Shown here one piece after another: positions 34,946 through 46,633 of a stretch of DNA of 64,000 nucleotides. This DNA is from JACPYM01 sp031423495. GTDB taxonomy: Bacteria; Acidobacteriota; Blastocatellia; RBC074. The DNA is taken from contig JANPFP010000066.1 of assembly GCA_031423495.1 (NCBI GenBank), positions 40,085 through 104,084 on the forward strand. The letters are read 5' to 3'. The notes under the pieces were generated by a model that worked only from the letters and a program-made list of their open reading frames with translations, was not told where the DNA came from and did not search any database. The translations under genes were made by a program, and so were the position numbers. Within the stretch, counting starts at the first letter, position 1; each line of letters begins with the position of its first letter.

Positions 34946-35986
34946 ATGGAAAAGGAGCTACCAATCAACTCAGCCGAGCCGGACGATCAAGACAGCGCGT
35001 GGAAAGACTTGCTCGACGCCTGCTTGCCGGAGTTCATGGCTTTCTTCTTTCCGCACGTCGAGTGCGAAGTAGATTGGACGCGCCGATACGAGCCGATGGA
35101 TAAAGAGTTGGCGCAACTTAAACCTGATTTGCCAAGCGGCAAACTGTATGCGGATAAGCTCTATCAGGTTTGGCTCAAGAACGGGCAAGCCAAATGGATT
35201 TTGATTCACATCGAAGTGCAGGGACGCGCCCTTCGTGGTTTTGCGCGCCGGGTCTTTGATTACAATTATCGTATCGGCGCAAAGTATCCGAACGTAGATG
35301 TTGTGAGCTTGGCGATCATCACCGAAACCAAACGCCCGGTGGCGGGACGTTATGAAAAATCGGCGTTCGGCTGTTCGGTGGTGTTTACGTTTCCGCTGGC
35401 GCAATTGGCTGCGTATGCGAACAAGTTGGCGGAGTTGGAAAAGAATCCGAACCCTTTTGCGTTGGCTGTGGCAGTGCAGTTGAAAGCGTTGGAAACGCGC
35501 GGTGATAATCAAAGCCGGTACGGATGGAAGAAAGCCTTTATTGCCGGGTTGCGCAAACGTCGCTATCCGCGTGAGAGAATTGCTGCGTTGCTCAGGTTTA
35601 TGGATTGGGCGATGCGGTTGCCCGCTGCGTTGGAAGAGCGCCTCAAAAACGAGATCAAAGGAGTACAGAGCATGTCGTATGTAACGTCTTGGGAAAGAAT
35701 GGCAGAACAAAAAGGCAAGCAGATAGGCAAACAGGAAGGTAAACAGGAAGGCAAGCAGGAAGCCTCGTTGTCGCTGGTGACAATGTTTCTTTCAGAGCAA
35801 TTTGGTACGTTGAGCGACACGCTGCAAATAAAATTGCGAAAGCTATCCACTGAACAATTGCAATCCTTGTTTGCCGACGCGCTCAAGTTTGAAGCCCAGT
35901 CTGACGTGACAACCTGGCTGAAACAGCACGCGAACCAGATGGCGGCGAAACATAACGGAACACATTCAAAGAAAAAGGGCCAATGA
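34946..35986 (+). CDS. Rpn-family PD-(D/E)XK nuclease with DUF4351-like tail
   Basis: A 346-residue protein from the ATG at 34946 with GGAG eight bases upstream. The nuclease core shows HIEVQGRALRGFARRVFDYN with Glu90 and Gln92, the E-x-Q form of the PD-(D/E)XK active site in Rpn proteins. Residues about 255-272 are tandem GKQ/GKQEG units encoded by ~12-bp repeats, and the C-terminus is DUF4351-like (MFLSEQFGTLSDTLQIKLRKL, LFADALKF, DVTTWLKQH). Rpn proteins are associated with recombination and mobile DNA. A paralogue lies at 59056-60045. The stop overlaps the next start as ATGA. Confidence 0.82.
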   Translation: MEKELPINSAEPDDQDSAWKDLLDACLPEFMAFFFPHVECEVDWTRRYEPMDKELAQLKPDLPSGKLYADKLYQVWLKNGQAKWILIHIEVQGRALRGFARRVFDYNYRIGAKYPNVDVVSLAIITETKRPVAGRYEKSAFGCSVVFTFPLAQLAAYANKLAELEKNPNPFALAVAVQLKALETRGDNQSRYGWKKAFIAGLRKRRYPRERIAALLRFMDWAMRLPAALEERLKNEIKGVQSMSYVTSWERMAEQKGKQIGKQEGKQEGKQEASLSLVTMFLSEQFGTLSDTLQIKLRKLSTEQLQSLFADALKFEAQSDVTTWLKQHANQMAAKHNGTHSKKKGQ

Positions 35987-37470
35987 AAAACCTAAACATG
36001 TCTGAGTCATTGCAACATCTCTATCGTCGCGTCGAAAAACCGCAATCGCGCCGCGCCTGGTTACGCGCCGCCGGACTCGGTTTCGGCTCGCTGGCATTGG
36101 CTGGATTGTGCGGCGAAGAAAATCAGGCATACGCCACTCCGCACTCCGCACTCCTCACTCCGCAATCAGAGAATCCGCTCGCGCCGAAAGCGCCGCATTT
36201 CGCGCCCAAAGCCAAGCGCGTGATCTTTCTGTTTATGCACGGCGGGCCTTCGAGCATTGATTCGTTCGACCCGAAAGAGCGTCTCATCCGCGATCACGGC
36301 AAGCCATTGCCGATCAAGCGACCGCTGGCGTTTGCCGATGGCAAGATGGGGCCGTTGATGCGTCCGCTGTGGGATTTCAGGCCGGGCGGCAAGAGCGGCA
36401 TTCCGGTGAGTGACTTGTGGCCGAACGTGCGCGACGTAGTGGACGAGCTTTGCATCATCCGCTCAATGGTCGGCGAGGGCGTAGACCACGGCGCGGCGTT
36501 GTTGCAATCGTTCACTGGCTCTTCGACGTTTGTGCGTCCGAGCATGGGTTCGTGGTCGCTTTATGGTTTGGGGACTGAGAATCAGAACCTGCCGGGGTTC
36601 ATTACGATCAAGCCTTCGCTGTCGCACGGCGGAGCTAAAAACTGGGCTTCGGCGTTTTTGCCCGGCGCTTATCAAGGTACGGCCATCGGCAATTCCGGCC
36701 TTAAAGTAGACGACATCAAAAATCAGCCGATTGATTACCTCGTAGGCAAACATCTGACCGGCGACGCGCAGCGTTTCGAGCTGGAGATGTTGCAAAACAT
36801 CAATCGCCGCCATCAGGAATTGCGCAAGCAAGACACGCAACTCGAAGCGCGCATTCAAGCCTTCGAACTCGCCTTTCGCATGCAATCAGAAGCGCCCGAA
36901 GCGTTTCAGGTAGACAAAGAATCTGACGCGACCAAAAAACTTTATGGCATGGATAACCCGTTGACGGCTGATTTCGGCTGGCAATGTTTGCTCGCGCGGC
37001 GCTTGGCCGAACGTGGCGTGCGCTACATTCAATGCACGCACAGTTACAAATGGGATCAGCACGAAGACCTGTACAACCTGCACAACAAAAACGCGCGCGA
37101 AGTTGACCTGCCCATTGCCGGATTGATTCGTGACTTGAAGTCGCGCGATTTGTTGAAAGATACGCTGGTGATTTGGGCGGGTGAGTTCGGACGCACGCCG
37201 GTCAGCGAAAGCGGCGACGGACGCGACCATAATCCTTACGGCTATACGATCTGGATGGCGGGCGGCGGCGTGAAGCCCGGCTTCGTTTACGGCGCGACGG
37301 ACGAGATTGGTTATCACGCCGTCGAAGACCGCATGCACATCAACGACTTCCACGCGACCGTGTTGCACCTGCTCGGCCTCGACCACGAACGGCTGACCTA
37401 TCAATACAGCGGACGCAATTTCAGGCTGACCGACGTAGCGGGCGTCGTCGCCAACAAGATCATCGCGTAG
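35983..37470 (+). CDS. DUF1501 secreted protein
   Basis: A 495-residue protein whose ATG overlaps the Rpn stop. SRRAWLRAAGLGFGSLALAG (about 22-41) is a twin-arginine-like export signal. DUF1501 motifs are VIFLFMHGGPSSIDSFDPKE, LVIWAGEFGRTPVSESGDGR, DHNPYGYTIWMAGGGVKPG and HINDFHATVLHLLGLDHERL. It resembles the protein at 9779-11215 but lacks an adjacent DUF1549/DUF1553 gene; the nearest one on the same strand is at 26585-29428. Its tail overlaps the stop of the convergent PHP-domain gene by 11 bp. The function of the family is not established. Confidence 0.87.
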   Translation: MKNLNMSESLQHLYRRVEKPQSRRAWLRAAGLGFGSLALAGLCGEENQAYATPHSALLTPQSENPLAPKAPHFAPKAKRVIFLFMHGGPSSIDSFDPKERLIRDHGKPLPIKRPLAFADGKMGPLMRPLWDFRPGGKSGIPVSDLWPNVRDVVDELCIIRSMVGEGVDHGAALLQSFTGSSTFVRPSMGSWSLYGLGTENQNLPGFITIKPSLSHGGAKNWASAFLPGAYQGTAIGNSGLKVDDIKNQPIDYLVGKHLTGDAQRFELEMLQNINRRHQELRKQDTQLEARIQAFELAFRMQSEAPEAFQVDKESDATKKLYGMDNPLTADFGWQCLLARRLAERGVRYIQCTHSYKWDQHEDLYNLHNKNAREVDLPIAGLIRDLKSRDLLKDTLVIWAGEFGRTPVSESGDGRDHNPYGYTIWMAGGGVKPGFVYGATDEIGYHAVEDRMHINDFHATVLHLLGLDHERLTYQYSGRNFRLTDVAGVVANKIIA

Positions 37471-38830
37471 CTGTCAGCACACGAATCGGGTTCGCATAAA
37501 TCCACGGACGCAACTCGCCATCAAGTGACAGCCACACTTCGGCGCGATAGGTTCCCGGTTCGGGCAGCGCGTATGAAAAATCCTGTGCCTCAGCGGTTTG
37601 CACCAGCTTGCCATTGCGAAAGAGTTTGATCGTAGCCGCCACCGGCGCAGCCACACGCAACTGCAAGCCTTGCGCAAATTTGATCTCGTCGCCCATCACG
37701 CCGACTTGCCGTTTGCCCTGATTCGCTACGAACGCAAAGCCCGTCGGATCACACAGCCAATCGTGCGCGACATAAGCGTGCGCTTGCGTGAGCGCCGTGC
37801 GAACGGCGCTTTCAGTTTGCGCCGCCGCCAGAATGTGCGTCGTGACGTAACGCAAGCTGCGTTCGTAAGGGTCAATATCCACTTGCGCAATTACCTCGCC
37901 GACCGCTTTGCCTTGGGTCAATTCGGGAATGCGCGGCGCTTTCTTTGCCGTCACCTTAAACGTAGGCTCTTTGTCGCCCGTCAGCCATATTTCGATGGCG
38001 TCAGGCGCGGCGACTTTGACGGTGATGACTTGATTGTGATGGCAATCGTTCGCGGCGATACCGGTGACGCGATGAAGCTGGCTGTCGGCGTCCCACTTGG
38101 CAATGTAATCAGCCAGATAATCCTGCTGCGAACCGAAGAATTCCTGCGGATAGTCAGCCAGCAACTTTTGCAAATTCGCAATGCCATCTGGGTCAGCCAG
38201 CGTCATTTGCAACCAACCCAAAAACTCGCGCTCCGTTTTGAAATCGGCGTGATGGTTATAGATTTCCATCCCCGTCAATTGATCGGTAGCCCAATCTGGA
38301 CGCTCTTCGATATGCGAGAGAAAGATGTTGCCGCCATTGGCCGTGACCGCGCTGATGAGTTCTGCGCGCGAAGCAGTTTTGCGATTCATGATCGAAGTCT
38401 GCGGATAAGCCAGAAATCCTTCGTGTTCCGCGCCGGGGATGAACAGCACGCCTTCGCGCAAGCCGCGCCAACTGTCGTTGATGAAGTCCACCGGCGGGCG
38501 CACGTGATTGGTGAGCAGCACAACCTGCACACCCGTACGCTTGCACGCCGCCAGTAACTCAGGTCGCGTCCCGCCCGTATGCGCCGAGTCTTCGGCGTGT
38601 ACGTGCATGATCGCGCGCAGGTCTTTGAGTTGCTTGATGACGTTGACGGATTTGCGTTCGCGTTGATATCGCTCGCGGTCGGCTTTGACGGCTTGCAGGC
38701 GTGCGGGTTGCAGGCGTTCGACGGTCGTGTATTTGCGTGCAGGTTGCGGAGTTTGTGCAACCATCGGATGCGGCCCAAGCAAACAGCCGACGACGATGCA
38801 AAACAGACGATGGAGTAGTTTTTTCATCAT
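37460..38830 (-). CDS. PHP-domain (CehA/McbA-like) metallohydrolase, secreted
   Basis: About 456 residues starting at 38830 or 38827 (MMKKLLHRLF...), which gives a signal peptide ending near PMVAQ. The PHP-type metal motifs are AIMHVHAEDSAHTGG, LLTNHVRPP, GAEHEGFLA, IFLSHIEERPD and ITGIAANDCHHNQ-like IAANDCHH. The C-terminal ~100 residues (LRVAAPVAATIKLFRNGKLV) form a beta-rich accessory domain. Phosphoester or related hydrolysis outside the cytoplasm is inferred from the fold. An extension upstream to 38893 is possible but lacks a signal sequence at its front. The gene converges on DUF1501 with an 11-bp tail overlap. Confidence 0.8.
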   Translation of the reverse strand: MMKKLLHRLFCIVVGCLLGPHPMVAQTPQPARKYTTVERLQPARLQAVKADRERYQRERKSVNVIKQLKDLRAIMHVHAEDSAHTGGTRPELLAACKRTGVQVVLLTNHVRPPVDFINDSWRGLREGVLFIPGAEHEGFLAYPQTSIMNRKTASRAELISAVTANGGNIFLSHIEERPDWATDQLTGMEIYNHHADFKTEREFLGWLQMTLADPDGIANLQKLLADYPQEFFGSQQDYLADYIAKWDADSQLHRVTGIAANDCHHNQVITVKVAAPDAIEIWLTGDKEPTFKVTAKKAPRIPELTQGKAVGEVIAQVDIDPYERSLRYVTTHILAAAQTESAVRTALTQAHAYVAHDWLCDPTGFAFVANQGKRQVGVMGDEIKFAQGLQLRVAAPVAATIKLFRNGKLVQTAEAQDFSYALPEPGTYRAEVWLSLDGELRPWIYANPIRVLTATR

Positions 38831-38908
38831 CAAGATAAGGTGGAGCGCAACAGCTTCGGGATAGTCGAGATAGACGAAGCCTTCAGTCACCACGGCGTTT
38901 TATAGACA

Positions 38909-39140
38909 TCAAGAAAATGATTTTCCAAAAAAGCCCCAACGGGGCGATGGTAAAACAGCCCGGGGTGAAGCCCTGGGATAAAGTACGCGCGACAAACAAG
39001 CCCTGAAAGGGCGTGATAGTTGCGCGATTATTTCGCCCTTTCAGGGCTTGCCGAAAATCCCCGTTTCGTTCCCAGGGCTTCACCCTGGGCTTTAATACAG
39101 TCGCCCCGTTGGGGCTTTCTGCGGAGGATCATTTTCTTGA
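38909..39140. repeat. Nested 232-bp palindromic element
   Basis: The outer 13-bp arms (TCAAGAAAATGAT, 38909-38921, and its complement, 39128-39140) enclose nested imperfect pairs: GCCCCAACGGGGC-type, CCCAGGGCTTCACCCTGGG-type and GCCCTGAAAGGGC-type. Each inner block is itself a hairpin. The element lies in the 313-bp gap between the start of the PHP gene and the stop of the gene at 39144, and it fills most of that gap. I recall similar CAACGGGGC/CCCTGAAAGGGC modules from other repeat-rich genomes. Confidence 0.8.
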
Positions 39141-39143
39141 AAG

Positions 39144-39533
39144 CTATAGCTCCTCAAACGCTTCGCCATATTGGTTCAGGGTACGCTCGACCGCTGATTT
39201 TATCGCGGGCGACGGCGACGGCAGGACTTCAACCCGCAGCGCGCCGTGTTTGGCATAAATCGTCAACAACGAACCGGACGCAAAGCCCGCCGCCGCCGCC
39301 AAGTCTGACGGCATCTCAAGAAACCAGCCCGGCTCGCGTTGCCGCGCTTCTTCAGTTTGCACTGCCAGATTCATCAACGCGGTAATTTTGCCGGGGCGCG
39401 CAAACAACGTAACCAGCGAACCGGCAGGCACGCCAAACAGGTCTTCGGCAATTTCTTTGGGCATCGCCGCAATCCAGGCTTGATCTATGCGCTGCGGCGT
39501 TTCAGTCAGCGTTAAAGCGGTTGATAAACTCAT
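39144..39533 (-). CDS. Hypothetical protein with two AbrB/SpoVT-like segments
   Basis: A 129-residue protein with AAGGAG ahead of its start. Two similar halves are visible: MPKEIAEDLFGVPAGSLVTL and MPSDLAAAAGFASGSLLTIY, each with the pattern P-x-x-(I/L)-A-x(4)-G-x-x-x-GS-(L/V) that recalls a SpoVT/AbrB DNA-binding beta-hairpin; VEVLPSPSP follows the second. An antitoxin-like or DNA-binding role is an inference. No toxin gene is adjacent. Its stop is four bases from the edge of the nested palindrome. Confidence 0.5.
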   Translation of the reverse strand: MSLSTALTLTETPQRIDQAWIAAMPKEIAEDLFGVPAGSLVTLFARPGKITALMNLAVQTEEARQREPGWFLEMPSDLAAAAGFASGSLLTIYAKHGALRVEVLPSPSPAIKSAVERTLNQYGEAFEEL

Positions 39534-39614
39534 TGCGAACTCCTTTGGTCGGCATCCTAACGCACGAAACAGCTTTGTCGTAGTGTCATCACGGAGCGCC
39601 TTGTTGAAAGGCGC

Positions 39615-40082
39615 TCATGCTTCTCGCCCGCTTTCGGCGAGGGCTTGCCGCCGCATTTTCGTGATGGTGGTTTCTCTGAAAAAATCTATGGCGTACCCAA
39701 GCGGCGTCGTTTCGTAATCACCTTCGGCGAGTGGGTCAGCGCCGTGCTGCAACAACAGCGCGATAATGTCTTCGTAACCGCCCATCACTGCCCAGTGCAA
39801 CGGCGTATGGTTGTGATCGTCAAAAGCATTGATGGGCAGATTTCTTTGCAGGTAATCTTTGACGGCTTCGTAATCACACCGCATTACGGCAAGGTGCAGC
39901 GGAAATTCTTGCGCATCGCTTGAATGGGCAGATGGTGTTATCCCGTATTTGTCTGACAACTGGTGCAGCGCTTCGCGTGCTGGTAATCCTTCGCCCCGCG
40001 CGAAACTTTCGATGCCTTCACGTATGGTTGCCACTGTAGCTGCACGTTCTTCAATTTCAATTCGCTTTGGCTCGTTGCTCAT
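39615..40082 (-). CDS. Ankyrin-repeat protein
   Basis: A 155-residue cytoplasmic protein. Residues about 60-140 hold ankyrin repeats: FPLHLAVMRCDYEAVKDYLQ, NHTPLHWAVMGGYEDIIALL and TTPLGYAIDFFRE. The N-terminal ~50 residues (ATIREGIESFARGEGLPARE) form a helical segment like those seen in small antitoxin-type proteins. A protein-binding role is expected; the partner is unknown. It is one of several small genes on the minus strand upstream of the PHP gene. Confidence 0.8.
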   Translation of the reverse strand: MSNEPKRIEIEERAATVATIREGIESFARGEGLPAREALHQLSDKYGITPSAHSSDAQEFPLHLAVMRCDYEAVKDYLQRNLPINAFDDHNHTPLHWAVMGGYEDIIALLLQHGADPLAEGDYETTPLGYAIDFFRETTITKMRRQALAESGREA

Positions 40083-40101
40083 TTTGGCCCCAACCCTTCT
40101 G

Positions 40102-40989
40102 CTACTTAAACTCCAAAGGCAATACGCCTTCCATCATAACTGGCATATTGCCCAGCTTCATTGGCTTGAACTTCCATTGTCTGGCGGCTTCAAGCGCTGC
40201 CACACGCAACATCAGATGACCGCTGATGGCATCTGCGCTAATGACATCGCCTTCGTTTGAAACTGTGATTTTGATTTCTACGAGGCCTTTTGCCCGCAGA
40301 TGTGCAGGAGTTAGAGGTTGTACTTTCTTAGTCGCTTGCTCTATCAAGACGCCGGAAGAAACCTTTATCTTTCTTGGCTTGGCATTCTTTTCATCATTCT
40401 GCGAACGTGTGGCTGCTGCTTCGACTTCTTGCGCATTGAGCGGTTGCGCCTTGAATGAATCGAAATAGGCTTTCACGCCAGCAGCTTCTTCGTCTCCAAC
40501 CCGCGCCAATGCCCACACCTGATAAACCCGTTGACCAATCAGATAAATCCGCGTGTGAAATATTCGGTTACCATCGTCTGGCTTAGTGGTAAACGAGCGA
40601 ACTGGCAAACCATTGAACGTTAGGTTGTCTTCCTTGCTGAGCTTAACCGAATACATTTTCAGCATGTGATCGCGCGTGCGATCAAAGCGGTTTTGACTGG
40701 CTGCCTCGTCCGCAGGCGCAGCAGGCAAATCAAAGTAAGCGACTGTCCAGGCTTTTTCATCAATGATCAGATTGGTGACGTAAGTCGTGGAGCTTTCTGA
40801 ATCGGCTCCGACAGGGCGATAGCCGGTGGTTGGTTCGCCTGGCAACAAGATGCTGAACTTGCCTTGCGACGAAACATACTCTTTCCAGTTCAGCGGCTTT
40901 GATTGTGCCACGGCGCAGATCGCGGCAAGGCACAGTGAAAAGATAACGCTTGCGATTCTGACTGAAGCCAACAATCTCGAACTTTTCAT
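40102..40989 (-). CDS. Exported PGEP-domain/TonB C-terminal protein
   Basis: A 295-residue protein from the ATG at 40989 (GAGG upstream), with a signal peptide ending near AICAVAQS. Residues about 32-190 form a domain with NWKEYVSSQGKFSILLPGEP, shared with the beta-lactamase fusion at 23970-25520. The C-terminal ~85 residues are a TonB_C domain (HLRAKGLVEIKITVSNEGDV, LEAARQWKFKPM). TonB_C domains usually contact outer-membrane receptors, but this protein has no TonB membrane helix beyond the signal. The start lies 14 bp after the metH stop, so it may be co-transcribed with metH. Confidence 0.78.
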   Translation of the reverse strand: MKSSRLLASVRIASVIFSLCLAAICAVAQSKPLNWKEYVSSQGKFSILLPGEPTTGYRPVGADSESSTTYVTNLIIDEKAWTVAYFDLPAAPADEAASQNRFDRTRDHMLKMYSVKLSKEDNLTFNGLPVRSFTTKPDDGNRIFHTRIYLIGQRVYQVWALARVGDEEAAGVKAYFDSFKAQPLNAQEVEAAATRSQNDEKNAKPRKIKVSSGVLIEQATKKVQPLTPAHLRAKGLVEIKITVSNEGDVISADAISGHLMLRVAALEAARQWKFKPMKLGNMPVMMEGVLPLEFK

Positions 40990-41002
40990 ATTTACCTCAC
41001 AG

Positions 41003-44695
<3,693 letters not shown>

Positions 44696-44727
44696 TATGA
44701 CTCCAAATAAGAAACAGTAATTCTATT

Positions 44728-46047
44728 TTATTTACGCTTTGTGTAGTGTTTGTCGAACTCTTTCAAGATTTCCATACTGTAAAATTTCTGTTGTGATCCC
44801 TTTTTCTCGATCACATTCAGGTAATTTATGCGGCAAAATCTGCCTAGATGTTTTTCTTGATCTTCAAGCTCTTTCTTGATTTTGTGAAAACGGTTATCAG
44901 GCCTGAAGTTGATATACCTGTCTTTGAGTTTTTCTACTAAAGCAGCATACGTTAGTGGGTATTTGTTCTTAAAAATGCTCTCTTCCGAAACTCGAATTTC
45001 AGGAGCTTCTGGATTATCTGTGTAGCGAACATCCAATGCTTGTGCGGTTGAACTTGCTTTCACGAAATGAGTTTGGATTCTTAAAGTAATGTTGTAGGAC
45101 GCACTTGCATCTGAAGGATATTGATCTTCGACGGACTGAAAATGCTTTAGGATGTTTTCGATCTGTTTATCACTATGTAAGATAGAATGGCTTTCGATAT
45201 CCGTTACGTGGAAAAACGACATCGGCATCAAATAGAAGTTGTATTGCGAGAGGTCTTTATCAAACCATTCCCCTACGGCTGTCACATAATTGCTCAACCC
45301 CGCCGTACCGACTTCTTGGATTTTGCGATTCAGGTTTTTGCTTTTGTTTATAAAGTGAATGGCGTTGTCACGTATTTCCATCAATAAACTAATATTTTCT
45401 CGACATCTAGCATCAAGCAATTTTTGGTCAACAAGCTGTTGCAGTGCATAGTTAATATCAATTGTCAGCGGATTTCCTGCTCTATTAAGCTTGGTATTTC
45501 CTTCTTTATCTGTGGCTTGAATCGATCGAATATCGTTATCGTTGATCGCTAATATCTTAGCTTTAAGCAAAAGTTCCCAAGCATTGACCAACAAGATGGA
45601 AAAAGTTTCCTCGCGGTACTTGAAATCGGGCTTGTTATAGATTTCTATTGCCGAAACGCAGGCAGCTACTGACTTCTCAAGAACAGCTTTCAACCTTCCT
45701 TTAATTTCAGCTTTTGGTTTTTTGTAACCTACAACACTCCGACACGTCTCCCCCTTTGCATTTTTGAAAAGATAGTTATTGCCTTTTCCGTCACCTTTGA
45801 AAATAAATCCATCTTTTCTCAAATCCCGAATTAACCCTGCGGGCTGTGAGCTAATGCGTGCAAGTTCTTCTGTCGTCGCCTCTCGCTTATACGTAAGAAT
45901 AAGGAAAGCCATTTTCTTTGAACTCGCTTTAGGAAAGCAATTCAGGGAAAGAATGGTTTCATCCATCGCAGGATTCTGAGATAAGGAGTACTCTCTAACA
46001 CATTGCCTCACTACTTTTTTAACTAAATCAAGCTGCTGAGTAGTCAT
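44728..46047 (-). CDS. Winged-helix DUF3644 protein with HEPN RNase motif
   Basis: A 439-residue cytoplasmic protein. Residues about 45-98 look like a winged helix (TTEELARISSQPAGLIRDLR, GKGNNYLF). Residues about 118-270 are DUF3644-like (LKAVLEKSVAACVSAIEIYN, FSILLVNAWELLLKAKIL) and contain Arg226 and His231 in MEIRDNAIHF, an R-x4-H pattern as in HEPN ribonucleases. The C-terminal ~160 residues are unassigned (YPLTYAALVEKLKDRYINFR). The DNA is clearly more AT-rich than metH beside it. A role in defence or abortive infection is inferred from the HEPN motif and the setting, not shown. Confidence 0.7.
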   Translation of the reverse strand: MTTQQLDLVKKVVRQCVREYSLSQNPAMDETILSLNCFPKASSKKMAFLILTYKREATTEELARISSQPAGLIRDLRKDGFIFKGDGKGNNYLFKNAKGETCRSVVGYKKPKAEIKGRLKAVLEKSVAACVSAIEIYNKPDFKYREETFSILLVNAWELLLKAKILAINDNDIRSIQATDKEGNTKLNRAGNPLTIDINYALQQLVDQKLLDARCRENISLLMEIRDNAIHFINKSKNLNRKIQEVGTAGLSNYVTAVGEWFDKDLSQYNFYLMPMSFFHVTDIESHSILHSDKQIENILKHFQSVEDQYPSDASASYNITLRIQTHFVKASSTAQALDVRYTDNPEAPEIRVSEESIFKNKYPLTYAALVEKLKDRYINFRPDNRFHKIKKELEDQEKHLGRFCRINYLNVIEKKGSQQKFYSMEILKEFDKHYTKRK

Positions 46048-46113
46048 TTGCGTCTTTCCTGATTTTGCCTATTCGACCTGTGGGGCGTGGCCCCTATTCA
46101 TTTTCAGCCATTC

Positions 46114-46158
46114 CGGCAAGTCAGAGACTTGCCGCACATCACTGCGGCAAAGCCGCAG
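46114..46158. terminator. Two adjacent short hairpins
   Basis: CGGCAAGTC at 46114-46122 pairs with 46126-46134 (loop AGA), and CTGCGGC at 46142-46148 pairs with 46152-46158 (loop AAA). They lie just after the stop of the UPF0175-like gene (46162, minus strand) and before the DUF3644 gene. There is no T-run, so termination is only suggested. Confidence 0.4.
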
Positions 46159-46161
46159 CAA

Positions 46162-46407
46162 TCACGCTTGCCTCAATTCTTCCAGCGTGAGTAAGTCCGC
46201 TTCAAAATCAGCCACGCCATAATGGATGGGAATGTCGCGGCTGCCCAGCAGTTGTTGGAACTGCCACTGGCTCATTCCGGCCAAACGGCTGGCTTGTCCG
46301 AACGTGAGCTTTTCACGTTGAAACAAGGCCAGCGCCAGTTCTTGTATTAACTCGGCTGCCGTCAGCCGAGTTGATTGCACGATCTCATCTGCAATGACAA
46401 TGCTCAT
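46162..46407 (-). CDS. UPF0175-family putative antitoxin
   Basis: An 81-residue protein with LIQELALALFQREKLTFGQA and SRLAGMSQWQFQQLLGSRDI, the helical DNA-binding core of UPF0175 proteins, and a tail HYGVADFEADLLTLEELRQA. Its ATG overlaps the TGA of the preceding antitoxin-like gene (ATGA), so the two are translationally coupled. UPF0175 proteins usually partner PIN-type toxins; no PIN domain is seen nearby. The tail is shared with the gene at 46634-46867. Confidence 0.75.
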   Translation of the reverse strand: MSIVIADEIVQSTRLTAAELIQELALALFQREKLTFGQASRLAGMSQWQFQQLLGSRDIPIHYGVADFEADLLTLEELRQA

Positions 46408-46616
46408 TGTTTAACCTCCGTGTTGTTGGCGTCTCCTGCCAGTTCGCGTAAGTCCGCCAGAAAGAGCGGATCGTTCATGGCATCGCGCATCGCCGCTAGC
46501 TTGTCAGTGTCTGGCGTACGCAAGGTGACTTCCATCTTTGCGCCTTCGGTCAATGCCAGCGGTTGCAACGGGCGCAACAGCCCTTGTTCGTAAATTACTT
46601 CAACGATCATCGTCAT
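46404..46616 (-). CDS. AF2212/DUF104-like putative antitoxin
   Basis: A 70-residue protein from the ATG at 46616 (or 46610), with GAGG about nine bases upstream. It has VEVIYEQGLLRPLQPLALTE and GAKMEVTLR, matching the short V(I/E)A.YE.GVL.PL..L.L.EG pattern of AF2212-like antitoxins. The C-terminus is helical (AAMRDAMNDPLFLADLREL). It overlaps the next start. These proteins normally neutralise a PIN-domain RNase, which is not present in the cluster. Confidence 0.7.
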   Translation of the reverse strand: MTMIVEVIYEQGLLRPLQPLALTEGAKMEVTLRTPDTDKLAAMRDAMNDPLFLADLRELAGDANNTEVKQ

Positions 46617-46633
46617 CGTATTTACCTCTTTCT

